Below, one piece after another: positions 1 through 7,400 of a DNA stretch of 19,578 nt. Positions within the stretch are counted from its first letter, which is position 1. The number at the start of each line of letters is the position of its first letter. The notes under the pieces are model-generated. The model did no database searches. It was not told where the DNA came from and saw only the letters and a program-made list of their open reading frames with translations. This DNA comes from DATADF01 sp046263155 (GTDB taxonomy: Bacteria; Actinomycetota; CADDZG01; WHSQ01), in assembly GCA_046263155.1 (NCBI GenBank), contig JBHELF010000058.1, positions 1 through 19,578 of the forward strand, written 5' to 3'. Both the position numbers and the translations under genes were made by a program.

Positions 1-85
1 TCCCATTCTCGTCCGCTTCGCCGATCCCATCGGTGAATTTGTTGCCACCCGAACGGAGGCGCCAAAGACCGACGTCGTTAAGTGA
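1..85 (+). CDS. 3' end of cation/proton antiporter (duplicate of the right-end copy)
   Basis: Partial gene. It encodes the last 27 residues and the TGA stop (83-85) of the antiporter that is complete at 18338-19522, and is identical to it at nucleotide level because of the terminal overlap. It should not be counted as a second gene. On the closed circle the gene is intact across the join. Confidence 0.9.
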   Translation, partial: PILVRFADPIGEFVATRTEAPKTDVVK

Positions 86-141
86 GTGCTGAGCGTTGCG
101 CTCTGCTCGCGCCTCAAGGAACATTCTTCAACTCTTGGACA
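1..141. repeat. Terminal direct repeat, left copy
   Basis: Base-for-base identical to 19438-19578. The repeat covers the last codons of the antiporter gene, its stop, and the start of the following intergenic region. An exact overlap of this size at contig ends is what a k-mer assembler leaves when it walks a closed path, and 141 is the largest k of a common metagenome assembler. It is most likely one locus reported twice and not a biological repeat; the non-redundant unit would be 19,437 bp. Confidence 0.95.
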
Positions 142-445
142 CATCGGCAAAGTGTTATCTCACATGAATGTGATTCATGCCCTGGTTCTCTTACATGTTC
201 ACCGTCAACAGCCTCTATCACGGTCCTGTATTCAGGGGATGGAAACGTGACCACTACGACGGTAATCCCGGAGATCGAGTCGAGGGACCTTTCGAACCGG
301 TGCCTGTTCGTCAGGAATGGAAGGTCTTATACCGGCACAAGCCTGGTGCAATCTCGGCCGGCGTGACCTTCCTCCCGGTGTACGGCAGGGGGCCTGTTTC
401 ATCAAGAATTCACACTGGAACAGACCTTCGACCCCTGAGTCGTGA
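86..445. other. Convergent intergenic region with a 63-nt repeat copy
   Basis: This 360-bp stretch lies between the antiporter stop (plus strand) and the 3' end of the XRE/TPR regulator (minus strand). The short open frames crossing it (for example a GTG start at 82) run through the repeat element, have no family signature and are not credited as genes. It contains the full repeat copy at 113-175. I see no convincing intrinsic terminator with a T-run, although two converging genes would need one. Confidence 0.6.
113..175 (+). repeat. 63-nt intergenic element, copy A
   Basis: Aligns without gaps to 13955-14017, with 50 of 63 positions identical by hand count. Identity falls in blocks: CTCAAGGAACATTC, then AACTCTTGG, then AAGTGTTATCTCACA, then TGTGATT. 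The differences concentrate in the 3-, 11- and 4-nt stretches between blocks. The last part forms a dyad, TCACA-N4-TGTGA. Block conservation with variable spacers is what a protein-binding site or promoter gives (CTTGG as a poor -35, TGTTATCT as an extended -10). Its function is unknown. Confidence 0.7.
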
Positions 446-1723
446 CTAGCCGAACTGGGCGAGGGACGAGATGCCCAGCCGGTAGTTCTCGGATGCTTGT
501 TCGACGTTACCGCGGGCGGAATGGAAATCCCCAAACGCGCCATAGGTCAGAGCTAGTTCGATCCGCTCGTCTGCGAGTTCATATAGCTCGAGCGCCCTTC
601 GGAAATTTTTCTCTGCTTTCGTGGGGTCATCTCGACGATCGCATAAGGCCAATTCTCTGTATGACAGGGCGAGCTCTGCCACATCGCTGTCTCCCAAAAG
701 CGATATGGCGCGCGATAGCAACTGCCTCGCAGTGGACAGCCGACCCTCCTCACGCTCCAGTCGAGCTAGTTCATTCGCGGCACGGGCCTTGTCGATCCTT
801 CTGCGCGCCCTTTCGAAGATAGCCAGCGCCAATTCCAGCTCCGCTCGTGCCTCGTCGCGCTCGCCCTGCCTTAGGAACACATAACCCCGCGCGAGATGTG
901 CTGCGCCCATCTCAGTCTGAAGATCCACATACGAAAATAGGTCCCCACTGCGGCGGAGTGCCGCGTGCGCGTCGTCCACCGCCCCTTGGTCGAGCAGCAC
1001 CCGGGCTACCTGAAGGTTCATCAGGCCCAAGGTCAGTGGCTCGCTCACTTGGGGCGCGAGCGCCATGGCTTCGTCTGCTGCCGCCTGGGCCTGTTTATGA
1101 AGGCCTAGCTCCAAGTAGGGGTTTACGAGCCCGACGCTGATCTTCATAAGAGCTTCTGGGGACGCCGTTTCGGACCGCTCTAGTTCGTCGCGCAGGCTCT
1201 CAAGTAGATGGATGGCGAAGCGCTTGTCGCCGCGCGCGCTTAGGCAGCGTGTCTTGCCGAGGACGGCGTCGACACGAGCCAGCGGTGGTTGCTCCGCCAG
1301 CAACCGCTCCGCGCTCTCCCACATGGTGATCGCATCGTCGAGCTGGCCTTCTTGCTCGGCACAGCGTCCAAGACCGCCTTGGGCTGCGGCCGCGATGCGG
1401 AAGAGCTCGAATCTTTGGGACTGCTTGTGAATGCGGGTGTAGTCGCTGCGTGCTTCTTCGAGTCTGCCGGCTGACTGCGCCACACGTGCGGCTTGCAGCT
1501 CGGCTTCGAGCCGCGGTGCCAAGTCCGCCGGGCGCCCCGAGGAAAGCTCTTCCTCGTCGACCTGGAGGACCAAGGCGAAATGCTCGAGCGCGGCCTGGGA
1601 AGGGCGGCGCCGCCCAGACTCGATGCTGCTGACGAACGCGGGGGAGTAGCGGGGTGATGCCAGCTCGCGCTGAGTTAGGCCCTTGGCAACACGAAGCTTT
1701 TTGAGCCTGGCCCCGAAGCTCAC
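446..1723 (-). CDS. XRE-family HTH regulator with C-terminal TPR repeats (RRNPP-like)
   Basis: A 425-residue cytoplasmic DNA-binding protein. Residues about 5-60 form an XRE/Cro-type helix-turn-helix (RLKKLRVAKGLTQRELA, then SSIESGRRRPS, where the recognition helix lies). Residues about 70-420 are alpha-helical tetratricopeptide repeats rich in the A-x-x-G-R-x-x-E-A pattern. The GTG start at 1721-1723 is supported by AGGAGG on the minus strand (1729-1734), 5 nt away. An HTH followed by a TPR array is the architecture of RRNPP receptors (PlcR, NprR, Rgg-like), which bind short imported peptides. A divergent gene for a small exported peptide starts 137 bp away. A TGTAAAC box overlaps its own ribosome-binding site, so autoregulation is likely. 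The HTH/TPR architecture is clear; peptide sensing is inference, and the TPRs could instead bind a protein. Confidence 0.88.
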   Translation of the reverse strand: MSFGARLKKLRVAKGLTQRELASPRYSPAFVSSIESGRRRPSQAALEHFALVLQVDEEELSSGRPADLAPRLEAELQAARVAQSAGRLEEARSDYTRIHKQSQRFELFRIAAAAQGGLGRCAEQEGQLDDAITMWESAERLLAEQPPLARVDAVLGKTRCLSARGDKRFAIHLLESLRDELERSETASPEALMKISVGLVNPYLELGLHKQAQAAADEAMALAPQVSEPLTLGLMNLQVARVLLDQGAVDDAHAALRRSGDLFSYVDLQTEMGAAHLARGYVFLRQGERDEARAELELALAIFERARRRIDKARAANELARLEREEGRLSTARQLLSRAISLLGDSDVAELALSYRELALCDRRDDPTKAEKNFRRALELYELADERIELALTYGAFGDFHSARGNVEQASENYRLGISSLAQFG

Positions 1724-1733
1724 TGGCCCCTCC

Positions 1734-1846
1734 TGTAAACGGTTGTCTAACAGAATGTAAACCGGGCGGCTAGCAATTCGGGGGGGGCACCCTCCTCCCG
1801 CGGTGTTTACAGCCGGTTATACGGTTTTGCCAGACCGCTGTTAACA
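1734..1846. promoter_or_regulatory. Divergent promoter region with four repeated operator-like boxes
   Basis: Between the regulator and the peptide gene there are two direct TGTAAAC boxes (1734-1740 and 1756-1762, 22 bp apart, about two helical turns), one inverted GTTTACA (1805-1811), and a perfect palindrome TGTTAACA (1839-1846). A GTTGTCTAAC dyad lies at 1742-1751. A possible -10 for the peptide gene is TATACG (1818-1823) without a good -35, which would suit activator dependence. Binding by the adjacent XRE protein is inferred from position and symmetry. Confidence 0.55.
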
Positions 1847-1860
1847 CCAAGGAAGGAGGG

Positions 1861-1959
1861 ATGATGGTTCGAAGCCTGCGTTCAGTAGCTCTGCTGGCGG
1901 CCGTGGCCATGTCACTGTGGCTCGTGGCAGGGGCCGGTTGGCCAAGCGGCTGCTGCTAG
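1861..1959 (+). CDS. Small exported peptide, candidate pheromone precursor
   Basis: A 32-codon gene. The N-terminus carries two arginines (MMVRSLRS), followed by a hydrophobic core (VALLAAVAMSLWLVAGA) and a very short polar tail GWPSGCC before TAG. That is a signal peptide with about seven residues left over, too small to fold as a secreted protein. The run AAGGAAGGAGGG (1849-1860) gives a very strong ribosome-binding site; the second ATG at 1864 has the better spacing and may be the real start. A stable hairpin lies 15 nt after the stop, so the gene looks like its own transcription unit. It is divergent from the XRE/TPR regulator. Short secreted precursors beside HTH-TPR receptors are the hallmark of RRNPP quorum sensing in Firmicutes. 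Alternatives are a small membrane peptide or a toxin of a TA pair. I recognise no named family. Confidence 0.7.
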   Translation: MMVRSLRSVALLAAVAMSLWLVAGAGWPSGCC

Positions 1960-1973
1960 CTCGGTGAGGTCGG

Positions 1974-2007
1974 GGGGAGGCCGGGCGAGCTTTGTCGCGG
2001 CCTCCCC
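1974..2007 (+). terminator. Hairpin after the small peptide gene
   Basis: Perfect 10-bp stem: GGGGAGGCCG (1974-1983) pairs with CGGCCTCCCC (1998-2007) across a 14-nt loop. It begins 15 nt after the peptide stop codon. No T-run follows, so it may be a GC-type terminator or a 3'-end stabilising structure. Confidence 0.65.
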
Positions 2008-2010
2008 GCG

Positions 2011-2278
2011 ATCTACTGAGGGCCAAAACTTGTTTGGCGAACTTTGTTGGCTGTAACGATAATGGTCCGTTAACAGCGAACCGAAGGCCTGATCGGTCAG
2101 CAGGGATCCGGTGCCCTCAAGGAACATTCGTTCAGTCTTGCAGTCGCGGGCCTGGCAGCTGTTGAGGAATGGTTTGGCCATATTCCGGCCATATGTGTTC
2201 CTGAGTCGACCCAAATGACATGGGCACCCCGGGCTTCTACCGACGACCCTTCAAGCGTCGATGACAGCAGACGGGTTA
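2011..2278. other. Intergenic region between peptide gene and wHTH gene
   Basis: The genes on both sides converge here. It holds a GTTAACA box (2069-2075) matching the operator-like boxes upstream of the peptide gene, a small CTGA-N4-TCAG dyad, a partial copy of the intergenic element (2116-2142), and an 8-nt direct repeat GGCCATAT spaced by 3 nt. A minus-strand open frame crosses the peptide gene and this region but has no recognisable family and is not credited. Confidence 0.5.
2116..2142 (+). repeat. Partial copy of the intergenic element
   Basis: CTCAAGGAACATTC (2116-2129) is an exact match to the first 14 nt of the elements at 113 and 13955. It is followed by GTTCAGTCTTG, which aligns to the second block with one indel. 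The AAGTGTTATCTCACA block and the dyad are absent. It has the same orientation as the two full copies. Confidence 0.55.
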
Positions 2279-2653
2279 CTAGGATCCTCTCGCACTCCGG
2301 GTCGACCTTGCCCGCTTCACCTTTCGCTCAGACCTCCGGTCGGCAGCCAAGACCTTAAGAAGCTCTCCGACCTGAATGTGCTCCCACAGCGGGTGGCGTA
2401 GTGGGCCCGTCGTGTGGACGTGGTAAAGGTTTCGACGGCCTACTTTGTCGATCGTGATGTAGCCCTCTTCAAAAAGATCGCTAATCGTCTGCTGCACCCG
2501 TCGCTCGGTGAGCCCCACGTCGGCAGCGATATCTCGAATCCGAGCAGCTGGGTCGCGGGCTATGTAGGCGAGCACATGACCATGGCTCGACATGAACGTC
2601 CACGCCCGTTCGTCCTCGACGTCGGAATCTGAGCGACGTCGGTTTCGTGGCAT
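2279..2653 (-). CDS. Winged helix-turn-helix transcriptional regulator
   Basis: A 124-residue DNA-binding protein. Residues about 17-75 form the winged HTH: FMSSHGHVLAYIARDP leads into DIAADVGLTERRVQQTISDL (recognition helix) and a wing EEGYITIDKVGRRNLYHV. The motif LRHPLWEHIQVGELLKVL follows, and then a basic tail. This pattern is a widespread small MarR/ArsR-like family in Actinomycetota with no well-defined ligand. The ATG start at 2651-2653 has only a weak upstream AGG. The gene is divergent from the M23/toxin operon with about 170 bp between them, so it is a natural candidate to control that operon and itself. Its target is not shown by the sequence. Confidence 0.85.
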   Translation of the reverse strand: MPRNRRRSDSDVEDERAWTFMSSHGHVLAYIARDPAARIRDIAADVGLTERRVQQTISDLFEEGYITIDKVGRRNLYHVHTTGPLRHPLWEHIQVGELLKVLAADRRSERKVKRARSTRSARGS

Positions 2654-2705
2654 GGTCGCAACCTAGGTGACACAGGTAGTGAATTCAACGACATGAATGT
2701 AGGAA

Positions 2706-2723
2706 CGCGAAAAAAATTTCGCG
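2706..2723. promoter_or_regulatory. Inverted repeat in the wHTH/M23 divergent region
   Basis: CGCGAAA and TTTCGCG form a perfect 7-bp dyad around AAAA, inside an unusually AT-rich patch for this window. It sits 52 bp upstream of the wHTH start and about 100 bp before the M23 start. Symmetry and position suit an operator for the dimeric wHTH protein. As RNA it would also fold, but a terminator has no obvious gene to end here. Confidence 0.5.
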
Positions 2724-2786
2724 CAATTTTAGACGTTTCTCTTTTATCGGGCAAATCAACGTGCTTTGCTGCTCGGGCAACTCACT

Positions 2787-2806
2787 TGTTAATGACTGTT
2801 AATCGC
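2787..2806 (+). promoter_or_regulatory. Tandem TGTTAAT boxes upstream of the toxin operon
   Basis: TGTTAATGAC and TGTTAATCGC are direct repeats exactly 10 bp apart (starts 2787 and 2797), so they lie on the same DNA face just before the M23 gene. TGTTAA is also the core of the palindrome in front of the peptide gene (1839-1846) and of the box at 2069-2075. This suggests a shared regulator, most simply the XRE/TPR protein. Confidence 0.45.
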
Positions 2807-2822
2807 ACGGTTGCGAGGGTCC

Positions 2823-4340
2823 ATGACTCGGTTGCCGGTTGGCTTGCTGACTGTGCTGACTATTTCGCTGGCAGGCACAGCCGTCACGTCCGGGACCGTC
2901 GCCGGTGCTCGTACCGTTCCGCCACCTGACTGTCTTCCGCAGCAGATTTCCTTGCCGGCATCGCCTTCTCCGGCACCTGTTACTCCCGCTGCAACCCCCG
3001 CAGCGACATCCACCAGCGGCATGTCTCACTGGGGAGGGTTCGGCCAAAGCCCCTTGGAGCAGTCGCGCCCGAGCTGTCGGTTGCTTCCGCCGGGCGTCGC
3101 GACTCCCTCACCTGCACCTCGGCCGACCGCCGGGCAGGAGGTCCCGCCAATCGTGGCCGTAGAGGTGAATCCCCCTAGCGAGCCGGATCCACAACCAGAA
3201 CCTCGGTCATCCGGAGAGGAATCTACAAAGCCCGCCTCTTCCAGGCCCCTTCCCGAGCCGCAACCCGCACCACCGGTCGCTATTAACCCCGAGGGGTTCT
3301 CGGTTGTCCCCTCGGGAAGCTTCAGCACTGACGCCTTAGCCGCGCACGCAGAACAGCTCCGCGCGTCTGGTATGCCTGAGGCGGAGGTCATAAGAGCTGC
3401 ATTCGTCCCGTTCATCGTTGCGGGAACCGCCTCTTGGAGTGACACGTGGGGCGCGGTTCGCTACGGTCCCGAAGCCGGCCAGATTCGGCCGCACGAGGGT
3501 CAGGACGTCTTTTGCAGTAGTGGAGCCCCCATCTTGGCTCCCGTCAGCGGTGTCATTGAGTTTGAGGAGCAGACTCTCGGCGGTCGCATTGCGCGCCTCC
3601 ACATTGCCGATGGGAGCTATCTGTACTTCGCGCACCTATCGGACTGGAACACATTGCGATTCGCCAGTGGTGCGGCAGTCGAGGCGGGGGATGTGATCGG
3701 TTACTGCGGCAACAGTGGCAACGCTGTGGGCAGCCCTCCGCACGTGCATTTCGGTTGGTACTCAGCCGCTGGCGCAGCCCAGAATCCGATTGAGCTTCTC
3801 GTTGGCTGGCTTGAGCAGGCACTCGCGAGCCTGGACGCGAGCGGCTCCCCAGCGGCCATGGACACGACCATCCAGGCGACTCCGGCACCATCGTTGGGCC
3901 AGCTGGCGGCCTCAAGTCCGGCGCCGCTCGATGCAACCCGAGACGACCCGTCAACGTCGCGTTACCTCAGCGCTGATCTATTGCTGAGTGGAGACCTGGC
4001 GCAGGCCGCTGAGGGCACAACGACGGAACCACAGTCTTCGATGCTGGCCGCGCTCTCGGCCGAGGCCTTCCCAGTTATTGCGATACTGACCTTGCTCGCA
4101 CTTGCACGCCAGGGCGTCCTTTGGATTCAGGACAATGTTCTGGGTTCGTCGTGGGTTGCTCGCTTGTCCACGCCCCTCGCACCCAAAAAGGCCGTGGCCC
4201 TGGAGAGCGATTCTCCCGCTGTCGAACAAGTTCCTATCGCTCGCTCGCGCGTTGCGTTTCTCGTCGGAGGCGCCGCGGGAGTCATGGGCTTCATGGCCTT
4301 ATCGCTACTCCGACGAAATCTGACTCGCCGACGTCATTGA
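2823..4340 (+). CDS. Exported, membrane-anchored M23-type metallopeptidase
   Basis: A 505-residue predicted cell-wall hydrolase that cuts peptide crosslinks of peptidoglycan outside the membrane. A signal peptide (MTRLPVGLLTVLTISLAGTAV) is followed by a long Pro/Ser/Ala-rich linker to about residue 140. The M23 (lysostaphin/LytM) domain at about 200-325 has the zinc-site motifs HEGQD (H224, D228), YFAHL (H271) and HVHF (H307, H309). Two hydrophobic segments follow, near 415-432 and 477-497, and then a basic end (RRNLTRRRH). There is no LPXTG motif, so it is membrane-held and not sortase-linked. I chose ATG 2823 because GAGGG lies just upstream; a TTG at 2811 would add four residues. It is 55-60 bp ahead of the toxin gene and probably co-transcribed, so it may open the wall for display or release of that very large protein. 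Confidence 0.9.
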   Translation: MTRLPVGLLTVLTISLAGTAVTSGTVAGARTVPPPDCLPQQISLPASPSPAPVTPAATPAATSTSGMSHWGGFGQSPLEQSRPSCRLLPPGVATPSPAPRPTAGQEVPPIVAVEVNPPSEPDPQPEPRSSGEESTKPASSRPLPEPQPAPPVAINPEGFSVVPSGSFSTDALAAHAEQLRASGMPEAEVIRAAFVPFIVAGTASWSDTWGAVRYGPEAGQIRPHEGQDVFCSSGAPILAPVSGVIEFEEQTLGGRIARLHIADGSYLYFAHLSDWNTLRFASGAAVEAGDVIGYCGNSGNAVGSPPHVHFGWYSAAGAAQNPIELLVGWLEQALASLDASGSPAAMDTTIQATPAPSLGQLAASSPAPLDATRDDPSTSRYLSADLLLSGDLAQAAEGTTTEPQSSMLAALSAEAFPVIAILTLLALARQGVLWIQDNVLGSSWVARLSTPLAPKKAVALESDSPAVEQVPIARSRVAFLVGGAAGVMGFMALSLLRRNLTRRRH

Positions 4341-4401
4341 GCCGGAATACCCAAGCAGTTCAGAGCTGGAGCATGGCAGCAACCATGCTGAAGGGATGAA
4401 G

Positions 4402-7400
4402 GTGAAGCAACGATCGACACGCCTGTGTGTGTTCATCTCGGCGCTGGTTGGAATCCTGGGCTTACCCGGTATCGCCGTTCAAGCTCAGACTGATGCGGCT
4501 GAAGACACGCCGCGAGGCCGAGTCGAGCGTGTCGACCGGCGTACCGCCTTGTCGCGCACCTTTGCAAATCCAGATGGAACCCTGACGACGGAACTCAGAC
4601 TGACCCCACTGCATTATCGAGATGCAAGTTGGAGCTGGGCGCCTATCAACTCAGATCTCGTTGCGGCGAACCGGCCCGGCTACACGTGGCGCAACAAAGC
4701 CAACAGCTTTCGCGTGCTCCTGAAGGAGCGCATAGAACGCGATTTCTTACGTTTCGAGACAGCAGGGGCCGCATTCAAGATGACCCTCGTCCCGAGCGGC
4801 TCACCAGCCGATACGGAAAACCCGCCAGGACGATCGACAACTCAAGCTGAATCCGCCCCGTCTCAAACCCCAGCCAGCCAGCAATCAGCAACGAGCTCCC
4901 CTACAAACGAACCCTCCAATACGCCGTCGGTATCGGCCTCTCCTACTGCCGACGAGAGTCCAAGTGCGGAGGCACCCGCCGCAGAAGCAGATGCGTCTGA
5001 GGATGCACCCGCCTGGGCAGCAAGAGTGGAGGGATCCCGTGCCACCTACACGCGTGCTCTTCCGCATGCCGATTTGACCTATCAAGTCCTTGCCGAGGGC
5101 GTCAAGGAAACGGTCACACTTCACAATGCAGCCGCGCCCACGCACTACCGCTTTCTGATCGACGCATCGGAAAACCCCGGCGTTCGGGCGAATCGGCTGC
5201 CGGACGGTTCTTGGGGATTTTTCCTTCCCGCCGTGCCTGAGCCAATTTTCGTTGTCCCTGCACCGTACATGATTGAAGCCCACGAGCCTGGCGTCGCCTT
5301 ACCACCCGAAACAGAGCATGTATCGCTCGAGGTGAGCCCTACGGATGATGGATTTGCCCTTGACCTAGAAATAGACCTGGACTGGCTTGCGGATCCCGCG
5401 AGGAGCTTTCCCATCGAAGTCGATCCCACCATCCTGATCCAACCGAGCTCACAGGATGCTTACTGGGATGCGGCGTGTGGCACCTGCGGCGCGCAGCTGA
5501 CAGACAGGCTGCCTGTGGCAACGGGCGGCACAAGCAAGTACCGGGCGGCAGCGCAGTTCGATCTTGCCGGAATACCAGCGAACGCGGCGGTAAGCAGCGC
5601 GCGCCTTTCTCTTGCCTACAACTCCTGTCTCGTCACGTGTCCCACTGGGGACCAAATCGATGTCCACCGAATCACGCAGAGCTGGTCCTACAACTCCACC
5701 TCGTCTCAGCTTGCATTCAATGCGACTCGAGCCGCCACTGCCGCCGTTCCCCAGTTCGCGGGCTCCATGGACTGGACCGTCACGACCCTAGTCGAGGACT
5801 GGCTTGATGGGGCCTTCCCCAATTTCGGATTCTTGCTGAAACGCAATTCCGAGGTCGCTAACGCTGGAGGGCCAAATTTCCCGAGCTCACGGTCAAGCGA
5901 TTTCTCGGTCACTCCCAAGTTAGAGATCACCTATACCGGCGATGCGGTGACGCTGGCACCAATTACTGCGGTGCACTCGGATGGTGCCGAGCTCAGCTGG
6001 ACCTTAGATACGGGATTGGGATCCCCACCGTTTCAGAAGTTCGAGATCCACCGTTCCTCGCAAACAGCTTTTAGCCCATCCTCAGCGACACTCCTGACGA
6101 CCATCACCGATCCTACGATCACTACGTACCGAGATCACACTGCCGCTCCCAATATGTCCTTCTCCTATCGCATTGTGGCCAACGACATTTGGTCAAACAC
6201 CGAGCGCGTCACGCTTCCAGCCGACGGACAGGCCAGATTGGTAACGCAGCCAGGGCCAACAACAGGACAAGATACGTACGCGTTCTTCCATTCCCTTTTC
6301 CGCACCTGCGGAAATTATGGGCGAGATGACGCAACGTACATCGGTAGCACCTCCACGGATGTCTTCAGACCGTTCCTAAGTTTTGCCCTCCCGCAAATAC
6401 CCCCTGACGCTGACATCACGAGCGCCACCCTTTCTGTATATGAGCTTTTTGGCCAGCATAGTTACAACTCTGTCGTAGAAGTCCACCGCGTCACGCGCGC
6501 GTGGAGCCAAGGCAGTGGCTTCAGTCCGGACGGCGCGGATTGTCCTGCGGATGGAGTGACCTGGTACGAAAGCGACGGCATAAACCCGTGGACGACTGAA
6601 GGAGGAGACTTCGACGCCCAGGTTGCTGCATCAGTCACAAACGCGGCGGGAAGCCCTTCGACTTGGGATGACTTCAACGTCACACCGCTCGTACAAGAAT
6701 GGGTCTCTGGCTCCAATCCCAACTTGGGCGTTGTGCTGAAGCAAGCCGATGAGACCTTGCGAGACGGCAATTACAGCGCGTATTGGTCCAGCGATTACAC
6801 GGTTTCGCCCTCGTTACGTCCCAAGCTCTCCATCGACTATGTCGATGGCAGCCATGCCTTAGGCCCCACCGTGGCCGTGCTCGCGCCGGGACCGAGCGAG
6901 TCTGTCAGCGGCACCGTCACCGTAAAAGCTAGTGCGACAGATGACCGTCGCGTCGACAAGGTCGAGTTCTTCAAAGACGCGGTCTCTTTGTCCACTGACT
7001 TGAGCGCTCCGTACGAAGCAAGTTGGACGACTACTAAGGGCGACAATGGCAATCATGTCCTCACGGCGCGTGCCACGGATGACGCGGGCAATGTAACAAC
7101 TTCTCAGGGAGTGACGGTGTCGGTCCGAAACGCAGACCCTCCGCAGACAAGCATCACCGCGCCGTTAGCAGGAGCGACGGTAAGTGGCAACTCAGTCACT
7201 GTAGAGGCAAGTGCGTCAGCGGACAGCGCGGCGGGAACGACCGTGACCAAAGTCGAGTTCTTCTTCGATGGCAACCGCATTTCCGATCCGGATACGACGG
7301 CCCCTTACTCGGTGTCCTGGGACACGCTGGATCCGCGGCAAACGGCTTTCGACGGAACCCATAAGCTCACCAGTCGCGTCTACGACTCAGACGGTCGTGT

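Noticed and set aside
158..175. CRP-like site suggested by TCACA and TGTGA arms
   Set aside because: The arms are in the opposite order to the CRP consensus (TGTGA-N6-TCACA) and the spacer is 4 nt, so it is only recorded as an unidentified dyad.
82..449. Two plus-strand open frames after the antiporter stop, one starting with a GTGA overlap
   Set aside because: They run through the 63-nt element, which also occurs elsewhere in other contexts. They have no recognisable domain and no ribosome-binding site, and nothing homologous follows the second copy of the element.
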